This document shows, piece after piece, positions 32,264-41,879 of a DNA stretch of 64,000 bases. Numbering within the stretch: the stretch's first letter is position 1; each line of letters starts with the position of its first letter. This DNA is from an uncultured Prevotellaceae bacterium. Lineage in GTDB: Bacteria > Bacteroidota > Bacteroidia > Bacteroidales > Bacteroidaceae. Location: NCBI GenBank assembly GCA_900321965.1, contig ONYA01000001.1, forward strand, positions 1-64,000, in the 5' to 3' direction. The notes under the pieces were generated by a model. It was not told where the DNA came from. It saw nothing but the letters and a program-made list of their open reading frames with translations, and did no database searches. A program made the translations under genes and the position numbers.

Positions 32264-35200
32264 ATGAACAGAATATTCACACTCTGCATGATGCTACTGC
32301 TACAGATGGCAGCTCATGCGCAAGGAATAAACGGTACGGACTATAATCCAGAGAACCCGCCGGGACCTCACGAGGACGGCTATGCCGACACGTGGCCACT
32401 CGTCAACCTGACGGTCGTGCCAGACTGGGTCGGCGGCACATCGTTGGGTACTGCTGACAATAGTGAAGTCGGCAACCATGTAGAGGCGGGTAAAGAAGTC
32501 ACAGTCAATGCCTACGCCAAGACATCAGGCTTCAGCTTCCGTGCGTGGGTGGCTGAGGGCGACACCGTGTCAAAACAGGCAAAGTACACCTTCACAATGC
32601 CTACTAAGGACGTTAACCTGTGTGCAGTCTTCGACTATACCCCCGACAGTCCGGAACATCCACATGCCAATGTGTGGAACAAGGAATCGGGTGAGTTGAT
32701 TATCACCGATTTCGAGCCTGGACGTCTGAGCTGGCAGATCGGCGAGGTGACACGACGTGACCCCTGGAGTAGCTATTGGGAGCTTATCAAGAATGCCACC
32801 GTGGCTGGTAAGGCATCGAACGGCGACACCACCAATAACGACTGGGAGGCCTTTGGCAATGCTACGAATATGGAGTTCCTCGATATGAGTCGCACCAGTG
32901 GACTGAGCATCGTCACAGCTTACTGCTTCAGTGGTTATGGAAACCTGAGGACTCTTGTGATGCCAGCCACTACGACGGCTATCGGTATTGAAGCATTCCG
33001 CGACTGCCATGCGCTGTCAGAGATCACATGCTTTGCTACCACGCCACCCGAATTCAAGGGCGAGCTGCCAGGCGAAGAACCGAGTAGCATGATTTGGGGC
33101 GAAAGTGGACCGTGGGCTTTCAATGGACTGACATTGGACAACATCATTGTCCACGTACCTGCCGAGAGCGTACCCCTCTATCAGGAGGCACGCGGCTGGA
33201 AACAGTTTATGATTCTGCCTATCACGCAGGGCGTCCAACGACTGACCGTCAACCTGCCTCAGGCAGCCCAATATAAGGATATGTTCCTGGAACTGGCCAA
33301 CGCTCAGACGGGACAGAGCACGCGCTACGTCATCACGGCCAACACTACCTATACCTTCCCGAACCTGATTCGTGATACGCGCCATAACCTGTATATCAAG
33401 AACCAACGCGGAACGGTGATGGGTATCATCAGTGGCATTGACATCGTCAATGAGGATGTGACGGTCAACTTTGCCGATTTGAAAGCCCCGCGCGACGTCA
33501 AACTGCGACTGACACTTCCCAATGGTTCGGCTGCCAGCGATAATGACTATAGTGCCACTTGGACTGACCGTGTGGGCAACTATCTCGGTGCCGGTGCAAC
33601 ACTGAACTGTCAGGCCGACGGTGCTCAGGTGGTCTGCCACATCCGTCTCGGCGAGACATTAGGACACCAATATCAGCAACCTGCCGATACTGTCTACACA
33701 GTAGGGCAAAATTCTGTCTTATCACTGAACCTCAAGGTCATTCCAACACGGATATGGAATGGGACCGTTGTAGCCAAGAATGGCAGACAGCCATTACGTG
33801 GTGCTACCGTCACCGTCAACCAGACGCTGAACGGACAGTATACTGTCACGCAGACAACACGTACTGACGTCAACGGCCTTTGGACAATGACCGTCTTTGA
33901 TGCCCCCACCACTATCACCGCTCAGGCTACGGACTATATCCCCCGTACCGACACACTTGCAGTCGGCACCACACCTGCTGACACCATCGCCCTGCGCGAC
34001 CTGACGGGTACGTATGTACGTTTAGACCTGTACTATCGCCCTGCATTGGCTGATGGCGAGACAGATGATAGTGAGGATAATGGTTTTTCCGACTATCAGA
34101 ATATAGAATACAGCGTCTATGACGTGACACACGGATGTGGGATAACTGAGACGCTGCTACAGTACCCGCACCTGGTACTCGTAGACAATGTGTTGGAAAA
34201 GGGCACGCGGCTACGCTTGACAGCAAGTAGTAAAGTAGGGCTCTTCAATACTATTGAGGCCACCTGTTCCGTAGACTCTGCAGCTCAGGCTGTTGCCACC
34301 ATTCCCATTATACAGCGGGGAGGCGTGGTGGCTGTAGTTGGCAGTACTGACAACAGCGCGTTGACAGGAATGCTCTTTAACTCCACAGGGCAGTTGGCAG
34401 CCAGCGGAACATACAATAGTATGTACGACGCACAAGGACGGCCAGCCTTGCCTTTCCACACGCTGCCCGACGGTCATTACACACTTGTCAGTATGGGCAA
34501 TAGCCGTTGCTTCAACAATGTCGGTTCGCTCGATGCATTGAATAACGCCGGACTAAGGAATGGTATTGACTATGTGGCAACCGATATAAATATCAGGAGC
34601 GAACATATTGACAGTCTGTTCATTGCAACAGTACCAGTGTTCGATGAGACTCGTTTTTACAGCACCGGTCCTGCCACTCGTTTCTCTTCTAACAAGAGTG
34701 GTGTTACAGCAGGACAGTATGTGACGCTGAGCACGCAGGTAGATTTTAAGGAAGGCGTTACACCAAGTGATGTCCATTTGGTATTCGACCTGAAAGACGG
34801 TTGCCAGATGGTGGCCAATTCGATGATGGTAGGAACACATGTCGCTCCTTGTCAGGTAGAAGGAAATACGGTGAGCGTTGCGCTCGACGATGTCTCACAG
34901 CTTGTGAGGTTCTGTATCGTTCCTACAGAGAGCGGGATGCTCCAGCCTTCAGCAAGTGTGGTGTTCAAGATGGGCGATAAGACGGTGACGCAACCCATTG
35001 GTACCGTCGCCATCAACGTCAGCAATCTGACGCTGAGTGCTCCTGAGACAACGGGTAGAGCCCTGATTCCTGTTACTGGTACCGCCATACCGATGTCAGA
35101 TATCCAAGTATATGACAGCGATGTGCTGATAGGCCAGACCGTCGCTCTTGGTAACGGTACCTGGAAGGCACAGTGCACGCTGAACCGTCCTTATAACTTG

Positions 35201-38200
35201 TCAGAACATACCATCTATGCCGTCGTCACCACACCTGAGGGTGTGCAGATGAAGTCTGAGTCACAGACCGTGAAGTTCGACAAAGGAAACTTCACACCTG
35301 TAGTTACGATGACGCTGCAGAGTACTGACTATGAGCATAAGGCCATTGTCATTGACTTTGACTTCCGTACCATGAAACCGTCACAGAACTATTATGACAT
35401 GCGTGGAATGGGACGTGTACACTGCACCTATAAAGTGAACTTCATGGACTCCAACGACCAAATAGCCAACGACACGACAGCGGCTGGTGACGTTGTGCTT
35501 TACGTGTTGATGGAAGACCGTCGCACCATCAACCGTCACGAAGCTCATTACAGCGACCGATACAAATGTTGGTTTGCAGATACTGAATACGACTACTGGA
35601 ATCTCCCTGTTTACGTTGACGCCACATGGAAAGTACTGACCGACGTGGCCCTTGACCGCAGTCAGGTGGATGATGCGCTGAAGGACTTGGAGGATGCGTA
35701 TGACGAGAACCGTCGGCAGATGAAGGAATTGTATGATGCCTTCGATAAAGAGGGCGAACTGCCCCATATCAATGAGTATGCAGAATTAGACCAGTTGCTT
35801 GAACTTGACAGTCTCACTTCCGAGCAACGGGCACGGGTAGACGAACTGCTTGGTGCTATCGTCGGAGACAGTCTGATGACCGATGGCGCCACAGATTTGC
35901 TGGATTTCAGTGAGGTGGAAGCACTCGAAGCCCAGATAGATCCTCAATCTCCCGATCTGACGTTGATGAGTCAGATAGACAAGAAACTCATTGATCTGCA
36001 GAAAGACCTTTTCGACAAGGCCGACAGACAACGTGCGGAATATGAATCGGCTATGCAGGCCATTCTGCTTGAGGAGAGTGGTTTTGCCAGTCAGATGCAG
36101 GCATTGCGCGACAGTCTCTTCGACTTCTTGTCGCTCTATCTCCAGACAGATACGGCAGCCTTACAGAAACCTGAAGGCGAGACAGCCTACAGCATCTCCT
36201 ATGGAGACCTGACAAAGAGTTACGAGGTACGCCATCTTGATTATCTTGATGCTGAACAGCTCATTGCCGACGGCTATATGGAAATACCGATGACTGACGG
36301 CACCGCCTTCTTTATGAAGAAAAACGAAGAAGGCTATAGTCTCATCGATACCCGTAATGCTACTTTGTACCGTATGAAGCCTGACGGCCCTGCCAGCTAT
36401 AACAATAGTATGGCAGCGCGAGCCTTGGCAGGTAAGTGGAATGGTAAATTCCAGATCTTTAACGACGACTGTGTCAACAAAGCCACCGACTATTTCAAAC
36501 TGTTCTGGAAATACAATGAGCAGCTAAAACAGGCTCAGGGCGATTGGGCTAATTTCAGTGCAATAGCCGGCAATGTCTGTCCTATCTTCAAGAAAAGCAC
36601 TGATATCTTGGGGTGTCTGTATGAGTCTGGAAGAAAAAACTCCTATCAGTTCTTCCTCGATTTGTTTGCAAAGTCAGGCAAGGAATCGCAGGACTTGATG
36701 AAAATAACCCAGCGCTGGGAGAAAGAGACCATGAAGATGATCGTCACCCAGAACAGAATCGTGAGTGCTGCGGAAAGAGCTGGTGAGAGACTGAATCAAC
36801 GGCTGATGAACTATGGTCAGATGTTAAGCGATACAAAGGATCCTAATATCAGAAAGGAAATACTGGCCAGCATCGATGCATTAAAAGAGCAGCTCAGCAC
36901 CAACGGCAATAAAACAAGGAGTGAGAAGGAGTTACTGAAAGTCTATGAGGGTAATCTGAAGACGATACAGAAAGAACTCTCACAGACGGAGAAGGTTGTT
37001 GCAGCCATTCTTAATCAGAAAGGCAAGCTCATAGAACTCTACAAGAAGTATCCAGCCAAGTTCAAGGACGCCCTGAAGATTGGTCGCAAGATTATCAACA
37101 TCACAGGCTGGGTTTCCAAGTTTGTGGGAACGGTCATCGGTTCTGTGCTTCAGATTGTACCGTTAGGAGTACTTGCTTACGATAACGCAGCGGATATCGC
37201 AGCGTGGCTGGACTTGGAGAAAGAGGTGCTGGCCTATCTGCCCTGTGAAGGCGACCGTGATAAATGGGAAGAGATCTACAAGTATTACAAGGACCAGGCT
37301 CAGTGGGATATCACCACAGACGTGTTACAATTCTGCACTGATGCTGCTTCGTTGTGTATTGATGGTGCCGACTTTCCTGTTGTTACCCCACAGTGGTGGT
37401 TGTCTACACTGATGGATATCGCTTCACTCATCTGTGCTGTCACTCATCCGGAAGCATCTGAAAGAGGAAGAAATCATGTCAGATGGCGCCTGAACCTCCT
37501 GGATTGTAACAAGAAGCCTAAGCCAGGGACTCCGAAGGTCACCACCAAGCCGTTGACGCCTGCTGAAGAGAAAACCAAGAAAAGTTTGGACGAGGGTTAT
37601 CGCAATGGCGATTACAACCTTAACCAGCTGATATTCCTGTATCAGCTCTTGGGTGTTGTCCGCGATCCGTCTGGCTATGTCTACGAAGCTGTATCGTCGA
37701 ACCGCATCGAGGGCGTGCGCACCACCTGTTACTATAAGGAGCAGAAAGAGGATATGTATGGCGACCTGTACGACGACGTCGTCTTCTGGGATGCCGAGAA
37801 CTACGAGCAGGAGAATCCGCTCTATACCGATGCCGACGGTCGCTACGCCTGGGATGTGCCCACAGGCTTGTGGCAGGTGAAATACGAGAAGGATGGCTAT
37901 GAGACCACCTATAGCGACTGGCTGCCCGTGCCGCCGCCACAGTTGGAGGTGAACGTAGGCATCACACAGCTGCGTCAGCCAGCCGTCAAGAAGGTTGTTG
38001 CCTATAAGAACGCCGTTGAGGTGGAGTTCGATAAATACATGACTCCATCAACACTGACTGCCGACAACATCAGTCTTACCAAGGGAGGGCAGACCGTTAG
38101 CGGTACGCTGCAACTGATGAACGCTGAGGCAGGCTACCAGAAACCCGATGAGCAGTATGCCTCGCGAGTAGCCTTCGTGCCCACTCAGCCGCTGACGTTC

Positions 38201-39214
38201 AACGAGCGTGTCGTTCTCACCATACGCCGCGCCGTTGAGAGCTACGCAGGTTTGAAGATGGAGTCCGACTTCCAGCAGGAGTTCACCGTCTCGAATGATA
38301 CCCTGCCGGTAGAACGCGATACAACTGACGTCGACAGTACGGCGATGACGGTTGCTACGCCGACAGCATCGCGTATCAGCGGCACCACTGTCGCTCGTGG
38401 TACGACCGTTACGCTAAGTTGCAGCACGCCAGGAGCCACTATCTGGTATACCACAGACGGTACGTGTCCTTGCGACGAGAATGGCTCACGCCTGCGTTAT
38501 ACGTCACCTATCGCCATCAACGCCCATCTGCTGTTGAAAGCCTACGCCGTAAGACAGCCGATGCTGGAGAGTGAGATTGCTACATTCGAATATTTCGTCG
38601 CTGCAGAGAACCAGCGTGTCACGACCTCGTCAGCCGGATATGCTACTTTCTACAGTTCAGAGTCGTCCTATGCGCTGCCAGCAGGTTTGTCGGCACAGGT
38701 CGTTACCAGCGTCACCAATAAGAAGCTGACGTATCGAACGATTGCCGAAGGCAGCAACAATGGTGTCATCCCGCAGGGAGTGCCCGTCATGCTAATCAAT
38801 AGTGCCAGGAGCAGCGCCAGCTTCACGCTGACACCCGCTGCCTCGTATACTTCTACCTACAATGGCGAAAACCTGCTGCGCGGCAGCGATGTCGCTACAA
38901 CCACTCATTGCTTGCCACTCACCACGCAGCACTACTACTATAAGCTGACCTTTGGCAGTGGTGCCCAGCGACAAACGTTCGGCTGGTTCTGGGGAGCGGC
39001 CAACGGTGGTGCTTTCCGCATTGACGGTCACAGAGCCTGGTTGGCAGTGCCTGCCGCAGCAGCTACCCGAGGCTTCTCCGTCGACGGCATTATGGAGTTT
39101 GATGATACGACGACTGACGAGAACTTACTCTACGACCTGCAGGGACGACGCGTCGATGACGCTGCCAAGCAAGGTGTTTATATCCGCAACAACAAGAAAA
39201 TAGTAATCAAATAA
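32264..39214 (+). CDS. Giant secreted multidomain protein (2316 residues)
   Basis: Start ATG at 32264 (a GTG at 32252 is possible). Signal peptide MNRIFTLCMMLLLQMAAHAQ. Domains by eye: InlB-type repeat ending FTMPTKDVNLCAVF (~85-120), partial LRR_5 (~200-260), carboxypeptidase-regulatory-like sandwich NGTVVAKNGRQPLRGATVTV (~500-560), a long Ig-like stretch, then helical and coiled-coil region ~1130-1760 with a hydrophobic segment VGTVIGSVLQIVPLGVLAY near 1625. A second carboxypeptidase-regulatory-like unit (~1845-1900), an Ig-like unit with VEVEFDKYMTPSTLTADNI (~1915), a chitobiase-type C-terminal unit IWYTTDGTCP (~2055) and a tail YDLQGRRVDDAAKQGVYIRN plus KKIVIK complete it. No enzyme motif seen. 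Confidence 0.75.
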   Translation: MNRIFTLCMMLLLQMAAHAQGINGTDYNPENPPGPHEDGYADTWPLVNLTVVPDWVGGTSLGTADNSEVGNHVEAGKEVTVNAYAKTSGFSFRAWVAEGDTVSKQAKYTFTMPTKDVNLCAVFDYTPDSPEHPHANVWNKESGELIITDFEPGRLSWQIGEVTRRDPWSSYWELIKNATVAGKASNGDTTNNDWEAFGNATNMEFLDMSRTSGLSIVTAYCFSGYGNLRTLVMPATTTAIGIEAFRDCHALSEITCFATTPPEFKGELPGEEPSSMIWGESGPWAFNGLTLDNIIVHVPAESVPLYQEARGWKQFMILPITQGVQRLTVNLPQAAQYKDMFLELANAQTGQSTRYVITANTTYTFPNLIRDTRHNLYIKNQRGTVMGIISGIDIVNEDVTVNFADLKAPRDVKLRLTLPNGSAASDNDYSATWTDRVGNYLGAGATLNCQADGAQVVCHIRLGETLGHQYQQPADTVYTVGQNSVLSLNLKVIPTRIWNGTVVAKNGRQPLRGATVTVNQTLNGQYTVTQTTRTDVNGLWTMTVFDAPTTITAQATDYIPRTDTLAVGTTPADTIALRDLTGTYVRLDLYYRPALADGETDDSEDNGFSDYQNIEYSVYDVTHGCGITETLLQYPHLVLVDNVLEKGTRLRLTASSKVGLFNTIEATCSVDSAAQAVATIPIIQRGGVVAVVGSTDNSALTGMLFNSTGQLAASGTYNSMYDAQGRPALPFHTLPDGHYTLVSMGNSRCFNNVGSLDALNNAGLRNGIDYVATDINIRSEHIDSLFIATVPVFDETRFYSTGPATRFSSNKSGVTAGQYVTLSTQVDFKEGVTPSDVHLVFDLKDGCQMVANSMMVGTHVAPCQVEGNTVSVALDDVSQLVRFCIVPTESGMLQPSASVVFKMGDKTVTQPIGTVAINVSNLTLSAPETTGRALIPVTGTAIPMSDIQVYDSDVLIGQTVALGNGTWKAQCTLNRPYNLSEHTIYAVVTTPEGVQMKSESQTVKFDKGNFTPVVTMTLQSTDYEHKAIVIDFDFRTMKPSQNYYDMRGMGRVHCTYKVNFMDSNDQIANDTTAAGDVVLYVLMEDRRTINRHEAHYSDRYKCWFADTEYDYWNLPVYVDATWKVLTDVALDRSQVDDALKDLEDAYDENRRQMKELYDAFDKEGELPHINEYAELDQLLELDSLTSEQRARVDELLGAIVGDSLMTDGATDLLDFSEVEALEAQIDPQSPDLTLMSQIDKKLIDLQKDLFDKADRQRAEYESAMQAILLEESGFASQMQALRDSLFDFLSLYLQTDTAALQKPEGETAYSISYGDLTKSYEVRHLDYLDAEQLIADGYMEIPMTDGTAFFMKKNEEGYSLIDTRNATLYRMKPDGPASYNNSMAARALAGKWNGKFQIFNDDCVNKATDYFKLFWKYNEQLKQAQGDWANFSAIAGNVCPIFKKSTDILGCLYESGRKNSYQFFLDLFAKSGKESQDLMKITQRWEKETMKMIVTQNRIVSAAERAGERLNQRLMNYGQMLSDTKDPNIRKEILASIDALKEQLSTNGNKTRSEKELLKVYEGNLKTIQKELSQTEKVVAAILNQKGKLIELYKKYPAKFKDALKIGRKIINITGWVSKFVGTVIGSVLQIVPLGVLAYDNAADIAAWLDLEKEVLAYLPCEGDRDKWEEIYKYYKDQAQWDITTDVLQFCTDAASLCIDGADFPVVTPQWWLSTLMDIASLICAVTHPEASERGRNHVRWRLNLLDCNKKPKPGTPKVTTKPLTPAEEKTKKSLDEGYRNGDYNLNQLIFLYQLLGVVRDPSGYVYEAVSSNRIEGVRTTCYYKEQKEDMYGDLYDDVVFWDAENYEQENPLYTDADGRYAWDVPTGLWQVKYEKDGYETTYSDWLPVPPPQLEVNVGITQLRQPAVKKVVAYKNAVEVEFDKYMTPSTLTADNISLTKGGQTVSGTLQLMNAEAGYQKPDEQYASRVAFVPTQPLTFNERVVLTIRRAVESYAGLKMESDFQQEFTVSNDTLPVERDTTDVDSTAMTVATPTASRISGTTVARGTTVTLSCSTPGATIWYTTDGTCPCDENGSRLRYTSPIAINAHLLLKAYAVRQPMLESEIATFEYFVAAENQRVTTSSAGYATFYSSESSYALPAGLSAQVVTSVTNKKLTYRTIAEGSNNGVIPQGVPVMLINSARSSASFTLTPAASYTSTYNGENLLRGSDVATTTHCLPLTTQHYYYKLTFGSGAQRQTFGWFWGAANGGAFRIDGHRAWLAVPAAAATRGFSVDGIMEFDDTTTDENLLYDLQGRRVDDAAKQGVYIRNNKKIVIK

Positions 39215-39218
39215 GAAG

Positions 39219-39416
39219 ATGAAGAACCTGAAAAAATGTATAGCAGCACTATGCTGCCTCATGCTGCTGACAGCGTGTGGCGGTGGTGGCGATGATGATG
39301 TACCACAGACACCTGTTAATCCACCGACGCCCACGCAGCCTACTCAGCCTACTGATACTACTGATGTCGACAATCTACGCGACTCACAGAGCGACCAGCC
39401 TGCGTTCAGTCGTTGA
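39219..39416 (+). CDS. Small Pro/Thr-rich lipoprotein
   Basis: 65 residues, starting 4 bases after the giant gene. Lipoprotein signal MKNLKKCIAALCCLMLLTACGGGG with lipid-bearing Cys near 20, then DDD and PQTPVNPPTPTQPTQPTDTTD, a flexible spacer with nothing folded after it. Either a true short surface lipoprotein or the N-terminal stub of a longer one that ended early (TGA at 39414). Third gene of the operon. Confidence 0.6.
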   Translation: MKNLKKCIAALCCLMLLTACGGGGDDDVPQTPVNPPTPTQPTQPTDTTDVDNLRDSQSDQPAFSR

Positions 39417-39479
39417 TGTCCTTTTAATAATTCTTGTTAAAAAACAGAGTAAATCCATTGTTATTTCAAAAAGAGTTTA

Positions 39480-39487
39480 TATCTTTG
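39480..39487 (+). promoter_or_regulatory. -7 box of the SPFH operon
   Basis: TATCTTTG followed by CGA, 31 bases before ATG 39519, with TTG-rich sequence about 20 bases upstream. Confidence 0.65.
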
Positions 39488-39518
39488 CGATATCAAAATG
39501 ATATTACTTTAAAAACTT

Positions 39519-40493
39519 ATGATTATGGAAACAAAGGAGTTTAACTTCAACGGAATGGTACTGAACGGCTTCCTGATGCTGTTCGTCAACTTTGCCGTAT
39601 TGGCATTGTCAATCTATGGTATCGTCAGTAGCATCATCATGCTCGACGGCAGCAACGGCGCACAGGGCGGCTGGCTGCTTGGCGGCAGCATCCTGCTCTT
39701 GATTGTGAACATCATCATGTGGTGCGGACTCATGCAGTTAGAGCCCAACGAGGCCCGCGTCACCACATGGTTCGGTAAGTACGGCGGCACGTTCAGCGAG
39801 ACGGGCTTCTACTGGATCAACCCGTTCTATGGCACGAAGAAGGTGAGCCTGCGCGCACGTAACCTCGACGCCGAGCCCATCAAGGTGAACGACAAGACGG
39901 GCAACCCCGTGATGATCGGTCTGGTGCTGGTGTGGAAACTGAAGGACACCTATAAGGCTCTCTTCGAGGTTGACTCGCAGACAATGGCCAACGCCCCGCA
40001 GGGCCAGATAGGCACCGACGTGCGCTCCATCATGAACGCCCTCGAGAACTTCGTCCGCGTACAGAGCGACGCTGCCCTGCGCCAGGTGGCCGGACAGTAT
40101 GCCTACGACGACGAGGACAACAGAACGAACGAACTGACGCTGCGTAGCGGTGGCGAGGAAATCAACGACCAGTTAGAGCAGAAACTGAACGAGCGTCTGG
40201 CACTCGCCGGCATCGAGGTGGTCGAGGCCCGCATCAACTACTTAGCATACGCCCCGGAGATTGCCGCCGTCATGCTGCGCCGACAGCAAGCCTCGGCCAT
40301 CATCACTGCCCGCGAGAAGATTGTCGAGGGTGCTGTGTCGATGGTGAAGATGGCGCTCGACAAGCTGTCGACAGAAGAGATCGTCGAGCTCGACGACGAC
40401 AAGAAGGCCGCCATGGTCTCGAACCTCCTCGTCGTGCTCTGCGGCGACGACTCGGCGCAGCCAGTAGTGAACACGGGTACCCTGAATCACTAA
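39519..40493 (+). CDS. SPFH/Band 7 (stomatin-like) membrane protein
   Basis: 324 residues (ATG at 39525 is an alternative, giving METKEFNFNG). Two N-terminal helices (LMLFVNFAVLALSIYGIVSSII; WLLGGSILLLIVNIIMW), then a Band 7 core: PNEARVTTWFGKYGGTFSETGFYW, DKTGNPVMIGLVLVWKLKDTYKAL, and EVVEARINYLAYAPEIAAVMLRRQQASAI. Forms membrane ring assemblies in the family and is linked to protease or lipid-domain control. First gene of an operon with a ribbon-helix-helix protein and two small membrane proteins. Confidence 0.88.
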   Translation: MIMETKEFNFNGMVLNGFLMLFVNFAVLALSIYGIVSSIIMLDGSNGAQGGWLLGGSILLLIVNIIMWCGLMQLEPNEARVTTWFGKYGGTFSETGFYWINPFYGTKKVSLRARNLDAEPIKVNDKTGNPVMIGLVLVWKLKDTYKALFEVDSQTMANAPQGQIGTDVRSIMNALENFVRVQSDAALRQVAGQYAYDDEDNRTNELTLRSGGEEINDQLEQKLNERLALAGIEVVEARINYLAYAPEIAAVMLRRQQASAIITAREKIVEGAVSMVKMALDKLSTEEIVELDDDKKAAMVSNLLVVLCGDDSAQPVVNTGTLNH

Positions 40494-40511
40494 GAGGTGA
40501 GAATTGAGAAT
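40494..40511. repeat. Heptamer linker between SPFH and the next gene
   Basis: GAGGTGA GAATTGA GAATGG: 7-base units joining the SPFH stop to the next start codon; the ATG is part of the repeat. Related to the GAGAAGT units at 61714-61775. Confidence 0.55.
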
Positions 40512-40704
40512 GGCAAAGAAAGAGACGAAGAACTTCATCCTGCGCGTCGACGCCGATACGATGGACGCGATAGAGGCCTGGGCTGCTGACGAGTTCCGCA
40601 GCACCAACGGTCAGCTGCAGTGGATCATCACCGAGGCACTGCGGAAGGCGAAGCGTCTGCCAAAAAAGAAAAATCAACCCTCAAACGACAACAATCATGA
40701 ATAA
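40510..40704 (+). CDS. Arc-like ribbon-helix-helix protein
   Basis: 64 residues from ATG at 40510. FILRVDADTMDAIEAWAADEF is a beta-strand followed by a helix, then NGQLQWIITEALRKAKRL as the second helix: the Arc/MetJ layout. It is basic at both ends (MAKKETK; PKKKNQ). Relatives commonly sit directly behind SPFH genes in Bacteroidota and may bind DNA or the SPFH protein. The stop overlaps the start of the next reading frame by 8 bases. Confidence 0.7.
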   Translation: MAKKETKNFILRVDADTMDAIEAWAADEFRSTNGQLQWIITEALRKAKRLPKKKNQPSNDNNHE

Positions 40705-40876
40705 AAAGAAAGCTTTAATGTTGATCATGGTATTGCAGTTGCTGTTCTTAGGTATACTGGCATTACTGTTCGTTAATGGAATGATGGGCATCACGGCCTT
40801 TATTGCCACGTTTGTCGTCACTGCCTTTGTCTCCACTGCCCTCACCCTTGTCGCTGTCCGTAAACTACCGCAATAG
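40697..40876 (+). CDS. 59-residue membrane protein
   Basis: ATG at 40697, TAG at 40874-40876. MNKKKALMLIMVLQLLFLGILALLF then a short turn (VNGMMGI) and TAFIATFVVTAFVSTALTLVAV, so two membrane helices with a basic N-terminus. It overlaps the ribbon-helix-helix gene by 8 bases and ends 2 bases before the DUF1648 gene, so it belongs to the SPFH operon. No family recognised. Confidence 0.65.
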   Translation: MNKKKALMLIMVLQLLFLGILALLFVNGMMGITAFIATFVVTAFVSTALTLVAVRKLPQ

Positions 40877-40878
40877 TC

Positions 40879-41373
40879 ATGAAACTAATCAAACAGAAAG
40901 AGAAGCAGAAGATTCAGGTACACCGCACGACGGAGGGCACCATCTTCGAGATGGTGTTCGCGGTATTGGCGGTTGTTGTGTGGGCACTCGTCATCTTGAT
41001 GGTCTGTCGGGCACCAGACGTCATCGCCACTCACTTCGACGCCCACGGGCATCCTAACGGCTACGGTTCGCCGTGGGGGCTGCTCGTCCCCAGTATCATC
41101 ATGACGGTGGCGGGCGTCGGCCTGCTGGTCTGTGCCTACTATCCGCACCTCATCAACATGCCGGTGGAGATAAAGACGACGCGGCAGTTTGAGCTGGCCA
41201 TCCGTATGACACGTATCGCGGCTTTGATTATGCTCTTGGTAACGCTGGCCATCCCCATGACGCTGTTAGCGTTCGCCACCCCGCAGCCGTGGCCCGTCCT
41301 CGGTACCCTCGCCCTGATGCTTGTCGTCATCGTCTACTACTGCGTGCTTATTCACAGGGCAAAAACCTCGTAA
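40879..41373 (+). CDS. DUF1648 domain membrane protein
   Basis: 164 residues, four to five membrane helices. The first loop has APDVIATHFDAHGHPNGYGSPWG, the P-x-H-F-x-x-x-G-x-P-x-x-[YW] pattern of DUF1648, known from SdpI-like immunity/membrane proteins. A long cytoplasmic-looking N-terminus (MKLIKQKEKQKIQVHRTTEG). Fourth gene of the SPFH operon. Role unknown. Confidence 0.75.
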   Translation: MKLIKQKEKQKIQVHRTTEGTIFEMVFAVLAVVVWALVILMVCRAPDVIATHFDAHGHPNGYGSPWGLLVPSIIMTVAGVGLLVCAYYPHLINMPVEIKTTRQFELAIRMTRIAALIMLLVTLAIPMTLLAFATPQPWPVLGTLALMLVVIVYYCVLIHRAKTS

Positions 41374-41390
41374 ATTAAACAAGATTTTCA

Positions 41391-41792
41391 ATGAACATGA
41401 AGAAAGTAATCATTTGCTTAGTGCTGGCCATGATGTCAGTAGCCGGATACGCTCAGAGCGTTGTCGGCAAGTGGGTAACAGAAGGTGGTGATTCTCAGGT
41501 GGAGATTTACCAGAGTGGTGACAAGCTGAACGGCAAGATTGTCTGGCTGAAGAAAGGCGACGGACAGCAGGATGTCCACAATCCGGACAAGAAGCTACAA
41601 AGCCGCAAACTTGTGGGTGTCAACATCCTGACTGGTCTCACCCAGAAAGGCGACAAGTGGGAAGGCGGTAAAATCTACAATCCTAAAAACGGCAAGACCT
41701 ACAAGTGTTCCATCTGGCTCGAAGGCAACAACCTGAAAGTCCGCGGCTACGTCGCCATGTTCTACGAGACCCAGACGTGGACAAGAAAATAA
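41391..41792 (+). CDS. DUF2147 secreted protein
   Basis: 133 residues (ATG 41397 also possible). Signal peptide MKKVIICLVLAMMSVAGYAQ, then VVGKWVTEGGDSQVEIYQSGDKLNGKIVWLKK, GGKIYNPKNGKTYKCSIWLEGNNLKVRGYV and a C-terminal Trp-Thr-Arg, the fatty-acid-binding-like beta-barrel DUF2147. Usual length. It is in line with the SPFH operon, 17 bases after DUF1648, and is followed by a perfect 67-base palindrome that could end the transcript. Confidence 0.85.
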   Translation: MNMKKVIICLVLAMMSVAGYAQSVVGKWVTEGGDSQVEIYQSGDKLNGKIVWLKKGDGQQDVHNPDKKLQSRKLVGVNILTGLTQKGDKWEGGKIYNPKNGKTYKCSIWLEGNNLKVRGYVAMFYETQTWTRK

Positions 41793-41812
41793 AGGCGACA
41801 TCAAAGTGACCG

Positions 41813-41879
41813 AAAAATTTCACGGCCTCTCAGAAAAATTTCGCGTCGCGAAATTTTTCTGAGAGGCCGTGAAATTTTT
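41813..41879. repeat. Perfect 33-bp inverted repeat around one base
   Basis: Left arm 41813-41845 and right arm 41847-41879 are exact complements with one base between them. It would form a very long hairpin in both strands and ends in runs of A and T, so it can end transcription from both sides (SPFH operon and the convergent S9 peptidase). Confidence 0.9.
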
